A stretch of DNA of 64,000 bases from Arthrobacter sp. PvP023 (GTDB taxonomy: Bacteria; Actinomycetota; Actinomycetes; Actinomycetales; Micrococcaceae), in NCBI RefSeq assembly GCF_017832975.1, contig NZ_JAFIBI010000001.1:2170001-2234000 (forward strand), written 5' to 3'. Made by a program: the position numbers and the translations under genes. The first letter of the stretch is position 1; every line of letters begins with the position of its first letter. The notes under the pieces are model-generated. The model made no database searches and had not been told where the DNA came from. It worked only from the letters and a program-made list of their open reading frames with translations. Of this stretch, positions 27,413 through 38,433 are shown piece after piece.

Positions 27413-27454
27413 TATAGTGAGACGGGGATGTGTGTCGTTGACACCCGTCTCACT
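27413..27454 (+). promoter_or_regulatory. Promoter and 5' hairpin of the ilvB leader
   Basis: TATAGT (27413-27418) is a good -10, placing the start near 27425. Overlapping it, AGTGAGACGGG (27416-27426) is exactly repeated inverted at 27444-27454. The right arm would lie in the RNA. The GTGAGAC half matches the motif before ilvD (25472-25478), so this may be an operator rather than an RNA stem. No convincing -35 is seen. Confidence 0.5.
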
Positions 27455-27473
27455 TAGAGGGAAAACTGAACGC

Positions 27474-27545
27474 ATGATCGCATTCGTTACCAACTGCGCC
27501 GCTGCAGAAGCAGTCGTCGTCCTTACCAAGCGCGTGGCTCAATAG
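27474..27545 (+). CDS. ilvB leader peptide (attenuation)
   Basis: A 23-codon ORF, too short for usual gene calling, between the promoter and a rho-independent terminator. Seven residues are branched-chain: Ile2, Val5, Val14-Val15-Val16-Leu17 and Val21. Three consecutive GTC codons followed by CTT form the ribosome-stall site expected when valine or leucine tRNA is uncharged. This matches the ilvB leader design known from Corynebacterium ilvBNC. The ATG has GAGGGAAAA 12-20 nt upstream, a usable ribosome site. Confidence 0.85.
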   Translation: MIAFVTNCAAAEAVVVLTKRVAQ

Positions 27546-27572
27546 CCCGACTGGTAACGAACCGTCACGCGC
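27483..27572 (+). promoter_or_regulatory. Alternative RNA pairings of the ilvB attenuator
   Basis: TTCGTTACCA (27483-27492, inside the leader ORF) pairs perfectly with TGGTAACGAA (27552-27561). GCGCGTG (27530-27536) pairs with CACGCGC (27566-27572), just before the terminator stem. The two pairings cross, so they exclude each other except as a pseudoknot, as in a translation-controlled attenuator. Which fold favours read-through is inference. Confidence 0.6.
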
Positions 27573-27610
27573 AACCCCTCGAAGAGCCGCCAGGCTGAGG
27601 GGTTTTTTTT
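27573..27610 (+). terminator. Attenuator terminator before ilvB
   Basis: AACCCCTC (27573-27580) pairs with GAGGGGTT (27597-27604), followed by a run of eight T (27603-27610). It is 28 nt past the leader peptide stop and 69 nt before ilvB, so it terminates transcription prematurely when branched-chain amino acids are plentiful. Confidence 0.88.
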
Positions 27611-27678
27611 ATTTGTTTCAGTTATTGCACCCGTCATGAGAACCACCCGCTAATAAAGATCCACAAAGGAAGAGTCCG

Positions 27679-29580
27679 ATGAGCAAAGGATCGCCGATCA
27701 GCCCCTCGCTGATGGCTACAAAGTCCGCTGGAGCCCCCAAGGCTCCGGAACGCGCCGACCGCACGGCCGATGCCGGCGTCGAGCACGCTGCTGCTGTCTC
27801 TCCTGTCCTTGGACCGAACAACGTCGTACCCCCGACGGTGATGACCGGTTCACAAGCAATTGTCCGCTCGCTCGAAGAACTCGGCGTGGACGATATTTTT
27901 GGTTTGCCCGGTGGCGCGATCCTGCCCACCTATGACCCCTTGATGGCCTCAAGCATGAATCACGTGCTGGTCCGTCACGAACAGGGAGCCGGCCACGCCG
28001 CGCAAGGCTACGCCATGGTTACCGGGCGGGTTGGCGTTTGTATTGCCACCTCGGGTCCCGGGGCCACCAACCTCGTTACCGCCATCATGGATGCGCACAT
28101 GGACTCCGTGCCGCTCGTGGCCATCACCGGCCAGGTGTCCAGCGGAGTCATTGGTACAGATGCTTTCCAGGAAGCGGACATCGTGGGCATCACCATGCCT
28201 ATCACCAAGCACTCGTTCCTGGTGACCGACCCCAACGACATCCCGCATGTCATGGCGGAGGCGTTCCATCTTGCGTCCACGGGCCGGCCCGGCCCGGTGC
28301 TGGTGGATGTCGCCAAGGATGCCCAGCAGGGCCAGATGACCTTCTCCTGGCCGCCGAAGATCGACCTCCCCGGCTACCGCCCGGTGCTCCGCGGCCACAA
28401 CAAGCAGGTTCGCGAAGCAGCGAAGCTGATTGCCGCGGCCAGCAAGCCCGTCCTCTACGTCGGCGGCGGCGTGGTGAAGGCGCACGCCTCCGTTGAGCTG
28501 CGGGAACTCGCAGAAATCACCGGCGCGCCCGTGGTCACCACCCTGATGGCGCGGGGCGTGTTCCCTGACTCGCACCCGCAGCATGTCGGCATGCCGGGCA
28601 TGCACGGCACGGTCTCCGCCGTGACCGCGCTACAGCAGTCCGACCTGCTCATCACGCTGGGAGCCCGTTTCGACGACCGGGTAACCGGCGTCCTGAAGAC
28701 GTTCGCGCCGAATGCGAAGGTGATCCACGCGGACATCGATCCTGCCGAGATCTCCAAGAACCGCACAGCGGACGTTCCGATCGTGGGCTCCGTCAAGGAG
28801 ATCATCCCGGAGCTCACCGAGGCCGTGAAGACGCAGTTTGCGGCTTCCGGTAAGCCGGACCTGGAGAACTGGTGGACGTTCCTGAACAACCTGAAGGAAA
28901 CGTATCCGCTGGGCTGGACCGAGCCGGAGGACGGGCTCACCGCACCGCAGCGCGTCATTGAGCGCATCGGTGCCCTGACCGGTCCCGAAGGGATCTACGT
29001 CGCTGGCGTTGGCCAGCACCAGATGTGGGCGGCGCAGTTCATCAAGTACGAACGCCCCCACGCCTGGCTGAACTCAGGCGGAGCCGGCACCATGGGCTAC
29101 GCCGTCCCCGCAGCCATGGGCGCCAAAGTGGGCGCGCCCGACCGCGTGGTCTGGGCCATCGACGGCGACGGGTGCTTCCAGATGACCAACCAGGAACTGG
29201 CCACCTGCGCCATCAACAAGATCCCCATCAAGGTTGCCGTCATCAACAACTCCTCGCTGGGCATGGTGCGCCAGTGGCAGACCCTCTTCTACGAAGGCCG
29301 CTACTCGAACACCGACCTGAACACCGGCCACGAAACCGTCCGGATCCCGGACTTCGTGAAACTGGGCGAGGCCTATGGCTGCGCATCCTTCCGGTGCGAG
29401 CGCGCTGAGGACATCGACGCCACCATCCAGAAAGCCCTGGAAATCAATGACCGCCCCGTGGTCATCGACTTCGTGGTGAGCCCGGACTCCATGGTGTGGC
29501 CAATGGTGCCCGCCGGAGTGAGTAACGACCAGATCCAGGTCGCCCGCAACATGACCCCGGAATGGGAAGAGGAGGACTGA
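27679..29580 (+). CDS. ilvB: Acetolactate synthase, large subunit
   Basis: ThDP- and FAD-dependent enzyme that makes acetolactate and acetohydroxybutyrate, the committed step of valine/leucine and isoleucine synthesis. 633 aa with an N-terminal extension of about 50 residues. The ThDP glutamate lies in [17 protein letters not shown] (about residue 99) and the ThDP/Mg motif is [18 protein letters not shown] (about 493-510). AAAGGAAG lies upstream of the ATG. It starts the ilvB-ilvN-ilvC operon under the attenuator; ilvN begins 2 nt after its stop. Confidence 0.97.
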   Translation: MSKGSPISPSLMATKSAGAPKAPERADRTADAGVEHAAAVSPVLGPNNVVPPTVMTGSQAIVRSLEELGVDDIFGLPGGAILPTYDPLMASSMNHVLVRHEQGAGHAAQGYAMVTGRVGVCIATSGPGATNLVTAIMDAHMDSVPLVAITGQVSSGVIGTDAFQEADIVGITMPITKHSFLVTDPNDIPHVMAEAFHLASTGRPGPVLVDVAKDAQQGQMTFSWPPKIDLPGYRPVLRGHNKQVREAAKLIAAASKPVLYVGGGVVKAHASVELRELAEITGAPVVTTLMARGVFPDSHPQHVGMPGMHGTVSAVTALQQSDLLITLGARFDDRVTGVLKTFAPNAKVIHADIDPAEISKNRTADVPIVGSVKEIIPELTEAVKTQFAASGKPDLENWWTFLNNLKETYPLGWTEPEDGLTAPQRVIERIGALTGPEGIYVAGVGQHQMWAAQFIKYERPHAWLNSGGAGTMGYAVPAAMGAKVGAPDRVVWAIDGDGCFQMTNQELATCAINKIPIKVAVINNSSLGMVRQWQTLFYEGRYSNTDLNTGHETVRIPDFVKLGEAYGCASFRCERAEDIDATIQKALEINDRPVVIDFVVSPDSMVWPMVPAGVSNDQIQVARNMTPEWEEED

Positions 29581-29582
29581 TC

Positions 29583-31236
<1,654 letters not shown>

Positions 31237-31289
31237 GGCTGCCTGCCGCCCAGGCCGTCGGCCAGGCGCCCTTCAGGAGTCAACAGTGA

Positions 31290-31326
31290 GGCCGGGTTCA
31301 CACTTAACAATGTGAGCCCGGCCTTT
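31290..31326 (+). terminator. Terminator of ilvBNC
   Basis: A 13-bp stem (31290-31302 with 31311-31323) with one G-U, an 8-nt loop, then TTTCC. It is 54 nt past ilvC. Confidence 0.85.
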
Positions 31327-31378
31327 CCGTCAGCCTAGACTTGATTCATCCCCCGGACTGCAACGCAGAGGATCAGCC

Positions 31379-32968
31379 GTGTCAAAACCCGTAGTACTGC
31401 TCGCCGAAGAACTTTCACCCGCCACAGTCGAGGCCCTCGGCCCGGACTTTGAAATCCGCCAGACCGATGGCGCCGACCGTTCCCAGCTGCTCTCTGCCAT
31501 CGCGGATGTTGACGCAATCCTGGTCCGCTCCGCCACACAGGTGGACGCCGAAGCCATCGCCGCGGCCAAGAACCTCAAGGTCATTGCCCGCGCAGGGGTC
31601 GGCTTGGACAATGTCGACATCAAGGCCGCCACGCAGGCCGGTGTCATGGTCGTCAACGCGCCGACGTCGAACATCGTCTCCGCCGCCGAACTGACCGTGG
31701 GCCACATCCTGAGCCTCGCCCGCCACATTCCGCAGGCCAGCGCCGCGCTCAAGGACGGCGAATGGAAGCGCTCCAAGTACACGGGCATTGAACTTTACGA
31801 AAAGAAGATCGGCATCATCGGCCTCGGCCGTATCGGCGCCCTGGTGGCAGCCCGCCTGAAGGGCTTCGACACCAAGATCCTGGCGTACGACCCCTACATC
31901 ACCTCCGCCCGTGCCGCCCAGCTGGGCGTGCAGCTGGTCACCCTGGACGAACTGCTGGCGCAGTCCGACTTCATCACCATCCACATGCCCAAGACGCCTG
32001 AAACGGTGGGCATGCTGGGCGCTGAGGCGTTCAAGAAGATGAAGAAGACCGCCTACGTCATCAACGTGGCCCGCGGCGGACTGGTGGACGAGGAAGCCCT
32101 CCACGCCGCCCTGAAGGACGGCGAAATTGCCGGCGCCGGTGTTGACGTCTTCGTCAAGGAACCCAGCACCGACCTGCCGTTCTTCGAGATGGACAACGTG
32201 GTGGTGACCCCGCACCTGGGCGCATCCACTGACGAAGCGCAGGAAAAAGCAGGCGTTTCCGTGGCCAAGTCGGTACGGCTCGCCCTGGCCGGTGAACTGG
32301 TTCCGGATGCCGTCAACGTTGCCGGCGGCGTCATCGCGCCGGACGTCCGTCCGGGCATCCCGCTGATCGAGAAGCTGGGCCGCATCTTCACCGCCCTGAC
32401 CCATGCATCCCTGACGCAGTTCGATGTTGAAGTTGCCGGTGAGATCGCCTCCCTCGACGTCAAGGTGCTTGAACTGGCGGCGCTCAAGGGCATCTTCGCC
32501 GACGTCGTGACGGAACAGGTTTCCTACGTCAACGCCCCGGTCATTGCCGAGCAGCGCGGCATCAACGTCCGCCTCATCACCACCCCCGACACCGAGTCGT
32601 ACCGCAACCTCCTGACTTTGCGTGGTGCCCTCAGCGACGGCAGCCAGATCTCCGTGGCCGGAACGCTGACGGGTCCCAAGCAGATCCAGAAGCTCGTGGG
32701 CGTCAACGGCTACGAGGTGGAAATCCCCATCAGCGAGCACCTGGTGGTGGTGGCCTACGCGGACCGCCCCGGCGTGATCGGCACGATCGGGCACATCCTT
32801 GGCATGAACAACATCAATATTGCCGGCATGCAGGTTGCGCGCCAGGCTGAGGGCGGCCAGGTCCTGGCCCTCCTGACCATTGACAGCTCGGTTCCGCAGC
32901 AGGTCCTTGATGCGATCAAGGCCGGCATCGGCGCCGAGATGGTACGGGAAGTCGACCTCGAAGACTGA
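31379..32968 (+). CDS. serA: D-3-phosphoglycerate dehydrogenase
   Basis: First step of serine synthesis, NAD-dependent. The 529-aa length is that of the long form. The substrate/NAD domain holds IGIIGLGRIGALVAARLKG (about residues 143-161), the catalytic Arg/Glu/His region GVDVFVKEPSTD, and HLGASTDEAQEKAG. A regulatory ASB-type domain (about 320-450) and a C-terminal ACT domain (DRPGVIGTIGHILGMNN, about 462-478) follow. A TAGACT -10 at 31335-31340 gives a leader of about 32 nt with AGAGGA before the GTG start. A strong terminator follows at 33026-33090. Confidence 0.97.
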   Translation: MSKPVVLLAEELSPATVEALGPDFEIRQTDGADRSQLLSAIADVDAILVRSATQVDAEAIAAAKNLKVIARAGVGLDNVDIKAATQAGVMVVNAPTSNIVSAAELTVGHILSLARHIPQASAALKDGEWKRSKYTGIELYEKKIGIIGLGRIGALVAARLKGFDTKILAYDPYITSARAAQLGVQLVTLDELLAQSDFITIHMPKTPETVGMLGAEAFKKMKKTAYVINVARGGLVDEEALHAALKDGEIAGAGVDVFVKEPSTDLPFFEMDNVVVTPHLGASTDEAQEKAGVSVAKSVRLALAGELVPDAVNVAGGVIAPDVRPGIPLIEKLGRIFTALTHASLTQFDVEVAGEIASLDVKVLELAALKGIFADVVTEQVSYVNAPVIAEQRGINVRLITTPDTESYRNLLTLRGALSDGSQISVAGTLTGPKQIQKLVGVNGYEVEIPISEHLVVVAYADRPGVIGTIGHILGMNNINIAGMQVARQAEGGQVLALLTIDSSVPQQVLDAIKAGIGAEMVREVDLED

Positions 32969-33019
32969 CCTCCCGCCTATTCGGTGAACTTCTCGTGACA
33001 GACGTTAACTTCTGCCACG

Positions 33020-33025
33020 TATGAT
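33020..33025 (+). promoter_or_regulatory. Possible promoter between serA and the ABC transporter
   Basis: TATGAT (33020-33025) is a good -10, with GTGACA (32995-33000) 19 nt upstream as -35. Transcription would begin near 33032, inside the first arm of the hairpin 33026-33090. That is unusual and suggests the hairpin acts on its own transcript. Confidence 0.4.
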
Positions 33026-33090
33026 TGGCCGGTCTGCGTACAATGGCTGGGTCCGATTTTCGGATCCGGCCCGCAGACCGGCCATTATTT
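33026..33090 (+). terminator. Large branched terminator after serA
   Basis: A perfect 13-bp outer stem (33026-33038 with 33072-33084) with an inner hairpin TCCGA-TTT-TCGGA (33052-33064), followed by ATTATTTTTTG. It lies 57 nt past the serA stop and 94 nt before the ABC permease. It ends the serA transcript and may also attenuate transcription into the ABC operon. Confidence 0.8.
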
Positions 33091-33177
33091 TTTGCACATC
33101 CGGCAGGGGACGCCTTCACATCCATTTGGTGTGGACTGAGGTGTGCGCTCACGCAATCCAGCTTTTCAGGGAGCCCA

Positions 33178-35973
33178 ATGAACGCCGTCCAGAGGTTCAT
33201 CAGAAGCCGAGTGCTTTTGCTGACCGCGGCCATTTTGATCGTCGCCATGTGCCTGTCCGTCCTCGTCCAGGGCCAGTCGCAGGCAGCGCTCAACCGAACA
33301 GTCGACCAGAATTCCCGCGGACTCTATGACATCCTGGTCCAGGCCAAGGCGGGGTCCGGCGGAGCGCTCATGCAGCCGGAAATCGCCAACGGCCAGGGCG
33401 GCATCAGCTTCGACCAGCTGGACGGCATCCGGAAACTGTCCGGTACGTCCGTGGCGGCTCCCATCAGCCTCGTGTCACGGGTATCCCAGAACCTCGAGTC
33501 GCCGCGCCTTGACGCCATGGACTACCTGGGCTTCAACTCCGGACTCGTGGGTACGGCGACCGCCGGGGAACCCGGCGCAACCGATCCCAGCAAATGGCCG
33601 GCAGCGGAATCGGTCCTCACTGACGAGGCCAAGAAGTACCGGCTGACCGCCAGCGCCGTCAGCTCGGACGGCCAGTCGGAACAGACCCTGTTCAAGTCCA
33701 TGGCCGAGGGTTCCCTCGGCAAGGCCAGACTCGTCGAGGAGCAGGCCGCAGGCGGCAAGAGCATCCGCATCGCGGGCGCCGAAGGGGAAACCGGCATCAA
33801 ATTCCCGGCCCCCGCGGGCGGATCCGAACACAACCTCTTCAACCTTTCAGTGTCACTGCCGCTGGCCCCGCAGGTGACCGAGTCCGTCGTCGCCGTCGAC
33901 CCCGTCTCCGAACGTGCACTGCTGGGCACTGCCGGCGACTTCCTGGCTCCGCTCGAAAAGGCGCCGCCGGCGGACGCCCGGAACGCCGGCGCCATTGGCC
34001 GGCATTTCGAGAGCCTGTTCACCACAGGCATCAGCATGAAGGAGCTCGAAGAAGGTCCGGACTTCCTCGGCGTCAAGCTCAAGTACTGGGCGCCCCTGAT
34101 GACGCAGTACCAGCAGGCAAAACGGAACGGCCAGCTCACCGCAGATTCCCAGGCCATCCCGCTGATTGTGCGCTCCGGCACGTCCCTGGACCTCAAGTAC
34201 TCCGTGAAGATCGAAGAAATCGACGACTCCGGAAACGTGGTCAAGGATGTCGGCACGGTGACCAGGTCGCTGGACAAGGACTACCTGCCGTTCGTTTCAA
34301 AATCACCGTTTGCACTCTCCTGGCCGGGCTCGCAGGACTACTCCCAGCTCCTGGGAAACACCGGCAACTTCAGCCAGGGCCTCTACAACCCGGCAACGTG
34401 GAGCACCGACTTCGCCTCCGCCCCCAAGTACACCGACGGTGCCACCGCCGGCAACGGCGCCGTGGACAAGACCGCAACGCCGGGGGAGTGGATCACCGTC
34501 AACCGGCTCCCGGAGAAGGGCGCCGGCGGCGCACCGGTCGACCAGACCCAGCGCGAGCCGGTGGACGAGCGTTCCTACCGCGAAAGCCTGCAGACCGGCA
34601 CCAAGGTCGCGGCACCGCTGGCCATGGTCTACGGCACGTTCGACGCCGACAAGGTCAAGGAAGCTGCGGGGGACGTCAACCGGCTGCCGCTGGGCGGGTA
34701 CGACCCCTCACCGCTGACCCTGACCGAGGATGCCCAGGGCAAGAAGGTGGAGAACACCGTACTCAAGCCCTCACTGAGCGCCACGGGCCTGGTCAGCCAG
34801 TCCGCCGGTGCCATTACGGACTACTACGGCCTCGCCGCGGCCCGCGGATATGAAGAGAATGCTTCGGTGATTGACGCCGTCCGGGTCCGGGCCAAGGCGC
34901 CCGGCAGCTGGAAGGAGTCGCAGCCGGAGGTGGAGAAGCTCGCGAACGAAATCCGGGACATGGGACTGGAAGCGACCGTGGTTGCCGGCTCCGCGCGTGA
35001 AGACGCCAACATCTTTGTGCCGGGTTACTCCAAGGACGACGCCGGCAAGGAATCCGCGCTCGGCACCGTCACCCAGTCGTGGGTCCGCCAGGATGCCGCC
35101 GACGCCGTGTCCGGCTCATTGACCGGTACCAATATCACACTGCTGTTCCTCACGTTGTGCGGCGCGGCCCTGCTCACCGGTGCCTCCACCGTCAGCTACA
35201 TCCGCCAGCGCCGCCGCGAAGCAGGCACCCTGCGGGCCATGGGCTGGACCCAGAAGAGGATCCGGAGCTGGGTGCTCGCGGAGTTCGGCGTGGGCGCCGC
35301 CCTCCTGGCGATCGCCGGCACCATCCTGAGCCTGCTCAGCTGGAACCTCGCCACGGTCATCGTTTCCGTTTCAGTCCTGGTTCTCTACGCCGCCGCGGCC
35401 TACTTCGCGGCACGGCAGCTGAGGCACCGTGACGAAGTGGACCAGGAGCCGCAGCACGACGAGCGGCTGATCGCCGTCGACTCCCCGCTCACGTTCGCCA
35501 ACCGCCAGCTGAGCACCAACAAATTCAACACGATCTCACTGGCTGTGGCAGTGGGTGTGTTCGGCGCCGCAGTGGGCGGACTCATCGCCTTGCTGATCGA
35601 CATCCCGCGGGCCGCCGGCGCAAGCGCCCTGAGCGGGCTGGCGGCGGCCAGCGTGGCGCTGCCCAGCATCGTCCTGGCACTGTCTGGCGTAGCCGTGGGC
35701 CTGGTGCTGACCCTCGTCACCGGCCGCTTCGAGCTGCAGGCCAAACGCCAGTACCTCGGCACCCTTGAAGCCATGGGCTGGAACCCGGACATGCTTGGCC
35801 AGGTCCGGCTGTTCGAAAACGCCCTCGTGGGCACGGTGGCCCTGCCGCTGGGCGTGGTCGGCGCCCTCGGCATCGGGCTCCTGCTTGCACCCTATGCCGC
35901 GCTCTGGGCCGCCCTGGCCGGACTCGTGGCTGTACTTTGCTGGATTCCAATTGCAACGAAAGTGGTCCAATGA
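33178..35973 (+). CDS. ABC transporter permease, FtsX/MacB type
   Basis: A 931-aa membrane protein. TM1 lies at about residues 13-35, followed by a very large extracytoplasmic domain (about 40-640). A three-TM FtsX block then follows (FLTLCGAALLTGASTVSYIR onward, with the coupling-helix motif REAGTLRAMGWTQKRI). A second FtsX block carries GTLEAMGWNPDMLG and the final TM helices. Such permeases usually drive lipoprotein or peptide release or mechanotransmission rather than import. The ATG at 33178 with GGGAG upstream is chosen; an earlier in-frame codon would put the terminator hairpin inside the gene. Its stop overlaps the ATPase start. Confidence 0.92.
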   Translation: MNAVQRFIRSRVLLLTAAILIVAMCLSVLVQGQSQAALNRTVDQNSRGLYDILVQAKAGSGGALMQPEIANGQGGISFDQLDGIRKLSGTSVAAPISLVSRVSQNLESPRLDAMDYLGFNSGLVGTATAGEPGATDPSKWPAAESVLTDEAKKYRLTASAVSSDGQSEQTLFKSMAEGSLGKARLVEEQAAGGKSIRIAGAEGETGIKFPAPAGGSEHNLFNLSVSLPLAPQVTESVVAVDPVSERALLGTAGDFLAPLEKAPPADARNAGAIGRHFESLFTTGISMKELEEGPDFLGVKLKYWAPLMTQYQQAKRNGQLTADSQAIPLIVRSGTSLDLKYSVKIEEIDDSGNVVKDVGTVTRSLDKDYLPFVSKSPFALSWPGSQDYSQLLGNTGNFSQGLYNPATWSTDFASAPKYTDGATAGNGAVDKTATPGEWITVNRLPEKGAGGAPVDQTQREPVDERSYRESLQTGTKVAAPLAMVYGTFDADKVKEAAGDVNRLPLGGYDPSPLTLTEDAQGKKVENTVLKPSLSATGLVSQSAGAITDYYGLAAARGYEENASVIDAVRVRAKAPGSWKESQPEVEKLANEIRDMGLEATVVAGSAREDANIFVPGYSKDDAGKESALGTVTQSWVRQDAADAVSGSLTGTNITLLFLTLCGAALLTGASTVSYIRQRRREAGTLRAMGWTQKRIRSWVLAEFGVGAALLAIAGTILSLLSWNLATVIVSVSVLVLYAAAAYFAARQLRHRDEVDQEPQHDERLIAVDSPLTFANRQLSTNKFNTISLAVAVGVFGAAVGGLIALLIDIPRAAGASALSGLAAASVALPSIVLALSGVAVGLVLTLVTGRFELQAKRQYLGTLEAMGWNPDMLGQVRLFENALVGTVALPLGVVGALGIGLLLAPYAALWAALAGLVAVLCWIPIATKVVQ

Positions 35974-36725
35974 ACAACGACCTGAATCTCGACCGGATTC
36001 CCCAGGATGACGCCGGGGACGGCTCGCTCCAGACCCGTGCCAACACCATCCTGAAGGCCGCGGACCACGGGACCCCGCTGGAACTGAGCAACATCACCAT
36101 CCGCTACGGCGGGCAGAAGGGCGGCGCCGACGCCGTCAACGTCGTCGAAGGCTTCGACCTGACGCTCCACGCCGGGGAGATGCACTGCGTCGCCGGCCGA
36201 AGCGGCTCCGGCAAGACGAGTATCCTGACCGTCGGCGCCGGCCTTACCCTGCCGACGTCGGGCCGTGTCTTCTGGGAGGGCCAGTCACTGGAGAGCATGG
36301 GCGACGACGAAATCGCCGACCGCCGCCGGGCCCTGATCGGCTACGTTGACCAGGGCGGCGCGCTGATCGACGGCATGAGCGCCCTCGAGAACGTGCTGCT
36401 GCCCGCCGTGCCGGACGGTGAAGTGGACCAGCGCCGCGACATGGCCAAGGACCTCCTGGACCTTGTCGGCCTGGGGCGGCGGATGCGCCACCGCCCGGCG
36501 CAGCTGTCCGGCGGCGAGCGTCAGCGCGTGGCGATTGCGCGCGCACTGATCCTCGGAACACGCGTCCTCGTGGTCGACGAACCCACGGCAAGCCTGGACC
36601 GCACTTCGGCCAACCGCATCATCAGCATCCTCAAGGACACCACGTCCGACGGAATAGCCGTGCTGGTGGCGTCACATGACCACGAACTTGTCCGGCTCAG
36701 CGATACCCTGACCGAACTGATCTAG
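35970..36725 (+). CDS. ABC transporter ATP-binding protein
   Basis: A 251-aa MacB/LolD-like ATPase, partner of the preceding permease. The Walker A is AGRSGSGKTSIL (about residues 76-87), the Q-loop lies in GYVDQGGALIDGMSALENV, the signature is LSGGERQRVAIARAL (about 177-191), the Walker B is VLVVDEPTASLD, and the H-loop is VASHDHELV. It overlaps the permease by 4 nt (ATGA). The pair sits between amino acid genes, but nothing in it shows a link to amino acid transport. Confidence 0.95.
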   Translation: MNNDLNLDRIPQDDAGDGSLQTRANTILKAADHGTPLELSNITIRYGGQKGGADAVNVVEGFDLTLHAGEMHCVAGRSGSGKTSILTVGAGLTLPTSGRVFWEGQSLESMGDDEIADRRRALIGYVDQGGALIDGMSALENVLLPAVPDGEVDQRRDMAKDLLDLVGLGRRMRHRPAQLSGGERQRVAIARALILGTRVLVVDEPTASLDRTSANRIISILKDTTSDGIAVLVASHDHELVRLSDTLTELI

Positions 36726-36788
36726 ATTTGGGGGTAGTACTCCCAGCTCCCGGTCCGCCACGCTTTCGAAAAAAGGTAACTTCCCAGA

Positions 36789-38348
36789 GTGTCGTCTTCA
36801 GCCCAGACCCCGTTCTACATCACCACTGCCATCACGTACCCCAACGGTGTGCCCCACATCGGCCACGCCTATGAGTACATTGCTACGGACGCAATGGCAC
36901 GGTTCAAGCGCCTGGACGGTTACGACGTCTTCTTCCTGACCGGAACTGACGAACATGGCATGAAGATCGCGCAGACGGCCGACAAGGAAGGCATTACGCC
37001 GAAGGAACTGGTGGACCGGAACGCTGAGATCTACAAGGCCGCCCATTCCGCCCTGGGAATCTCGTACGACCGCTTCATCCGGACCACGGACGAGGACCAC
37101 TACGCCGCATCCCAGGCCATCTGGAAGAAGATGGAGGCCAACGGGGACATCTACCTGTCCAAGTACGAGGGCTGGTACTCGGTCCGCGACGAGGCGTACT
37201 ACGTTGAAGACGAGACCGTGGTCAAGGAGGACGGCCTCCGCTACTCGCGCGAGACGGATACCGAACTGACGTGGACGGCCGAGGAAAGCTACTTCTTCCG
37301 GCTTTCCGCCTACCAGGACAAGCTGCTGGCGCTGTATGAAGCACACCCCGAATTCGGTGCCCCCCAGTCCCGTTTCAACGAGGTCATCAGTTTCGTCAAG
37401 CGCGGACTCGAGGACCTGTCCATCAGCCGGACGACGTTCGACTGGGGCGTTCCCGTCCCCGGCAATGACAAGCACGTGATGTACGTGTGGGTGGATGCGT
37501 TGACCAACTACCTCACCGGCGTGGGCTACCCGGACACCGAATCGGAATCGTTCAAGAAGTACTGGCCGGCCGACGTCCACGTGATCGGCAAGGACATTTC
37601 CCGGTTCCACGCCATTTACTGGCCGGCGTTCCTGATGAGCGCCGGGCTGGAGCTGCCCAAGCGGATCATGATCCACGGCTTCCTGAACAACAACGGCGTC
37701 AAGATGTCCAAGTCGCTGGGCAACGTGGTGGCGCCGTCCGACTTCGTGGCCCAGTACGGCCTTGACCAGGTGCGTTTCTTCTTCCTGCGGGAAGTTCCTT
37801 TCGGCGCCGACGGCAGCTACAGTCATGAAGCCATCGTGGGCCGGATGAACTCCGACCTCGCCAACAACTTCGGAAACCTGGCACAGCGCTCATTGTCCAT
37901 GGTCGCCAAGAATTGCGAGGGACGGGTCCCGGTCCCGGGCGCCTTCACGGCGGAGGACAGCGCGCTGCTGGCCCGGGCCAATGGCCTGCTGGACGCTGCC
38001 CGGGCGGCGTTCGAGAAGCAGGAATTCAGCCGCGCCCTGGAGGCGATCTGGGGCGTCCTGGGCGACACCAACGCGTACTTCGCCGAGCAGGCACCGTGGG
38101 TCCTGCGGAAGACCGACGTCGAACGCATGAACACGGTGCTGTACGTGACCCTTGAGGTGCTACGGATCGTGGCCATCCTGGTCCAGCCGGTTATGCCGAC
38201 GGCGTCGGCAGCGCTTCTGGCGACCCTCGGCCAGCCCGACGGCGACGCCCGCCTCTTCGCGGCGATCGCCAAGCCGCTCGTTCCCGGGACGGAACTCCCG
38301 GCTCCTTCCCCGATTTTTCCGAAGTACGAGGAACCGGCCGAAGGGTAG
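36789..38348 (+). CDS. metG: Methionyl-tRNA synthetase
   Basis: Charges tRNA-Met. The 519-aa protein has the class I signature HIGHAYEY (about residue 22), a KMSKS loop seen as VKMSKSLGN (about 305), and the anticodon-binding helical region near the C-terminus. It lacks the C-terminal tRNA-binding extension of the E. coli form, as is usual for actinobacteria. The start is GTG with AAAGG upstream. It is 63 nt after the ABC genes and may have its own promoter. Confidence 0.97.
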   Translation: MSSSAQTPFYITTAITYPNGVPHIGHAYEYIATDAMARFKRLDGYDVFFLTGTDEHGMKIAQTADKEGITPKELVDRNAEIYKAAHSALGISYDRFIRTTDEDHYAASQAIWKKMEANGDIYLSKYEGWYSVRDEAYYVEDETVVKEDGLRYSRETDTELTWTAEESYFFRLSAYQDKLLALYEAHPEFGAPQSRFNEVISFVKRGLEDLSISRTTFDWGVPVPGNDKHVMYVWVDALTNYLTGVGYPDTESESFKKYWPADVHVIGKDISRFHAIYWPAFLMSAGLELPKRIMIHGFLNNNGVKMSKSLGNVVAPSDFVAQYGLDQVRFFFLREVPFGADGSYSHEAIVGRMNSDLANNFGNLAQRSLSMVAKNCEGRVPVPGAFTAEDSALLARANGLLDAARAAFEKQEFSRALEAIWGVLGDTNAYFAEQAPWVLRKTDVERMNTVLYVTLEVLRIVAILVQPVMPTASAALLATLGQPDGDARLFAAIAKPLVPGTELPAPSPIFPKYEEPAEG

Positions 38349-38421
38349 TCCCTCGGCCCCTACCCGCTGTTTGCTGTGTTCGAATATTGAGACAACTTGA
38401 CCATCATGTGGATGCCTTGGC

Positions 38422-38427
38422 TACCCT
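38422..38427 (+). promoter_or_regulatory. Putative leuB promoter (TACCCT), leaderless
   Basis: TACCCT is 6 nt before the leuB ATG, with TTGACC (38397-38402) 19 nt upstream as -35. Overlapping that -35, ATATTGAGAC (38385-38394) is identical over 10 nt to the minus strand of the leuC operator, so the IclR regulator may act here too. Confidence 0.5.
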
Positions 38428-38433
38428 GAAAAC

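Noticed and set aside
31415-32794. 459-codon minus-strand frame opposite serA
   Set aside because: serA is certain from its NAD and ACT motifs; the antisense frame shows no family features.
33025-33177. Extended start for the ABC permease
   Set aside because: That frame would place the serA terminator hairpin inside the coding region; the ATG at 33178 has a ribosome site and starts the TM helix.
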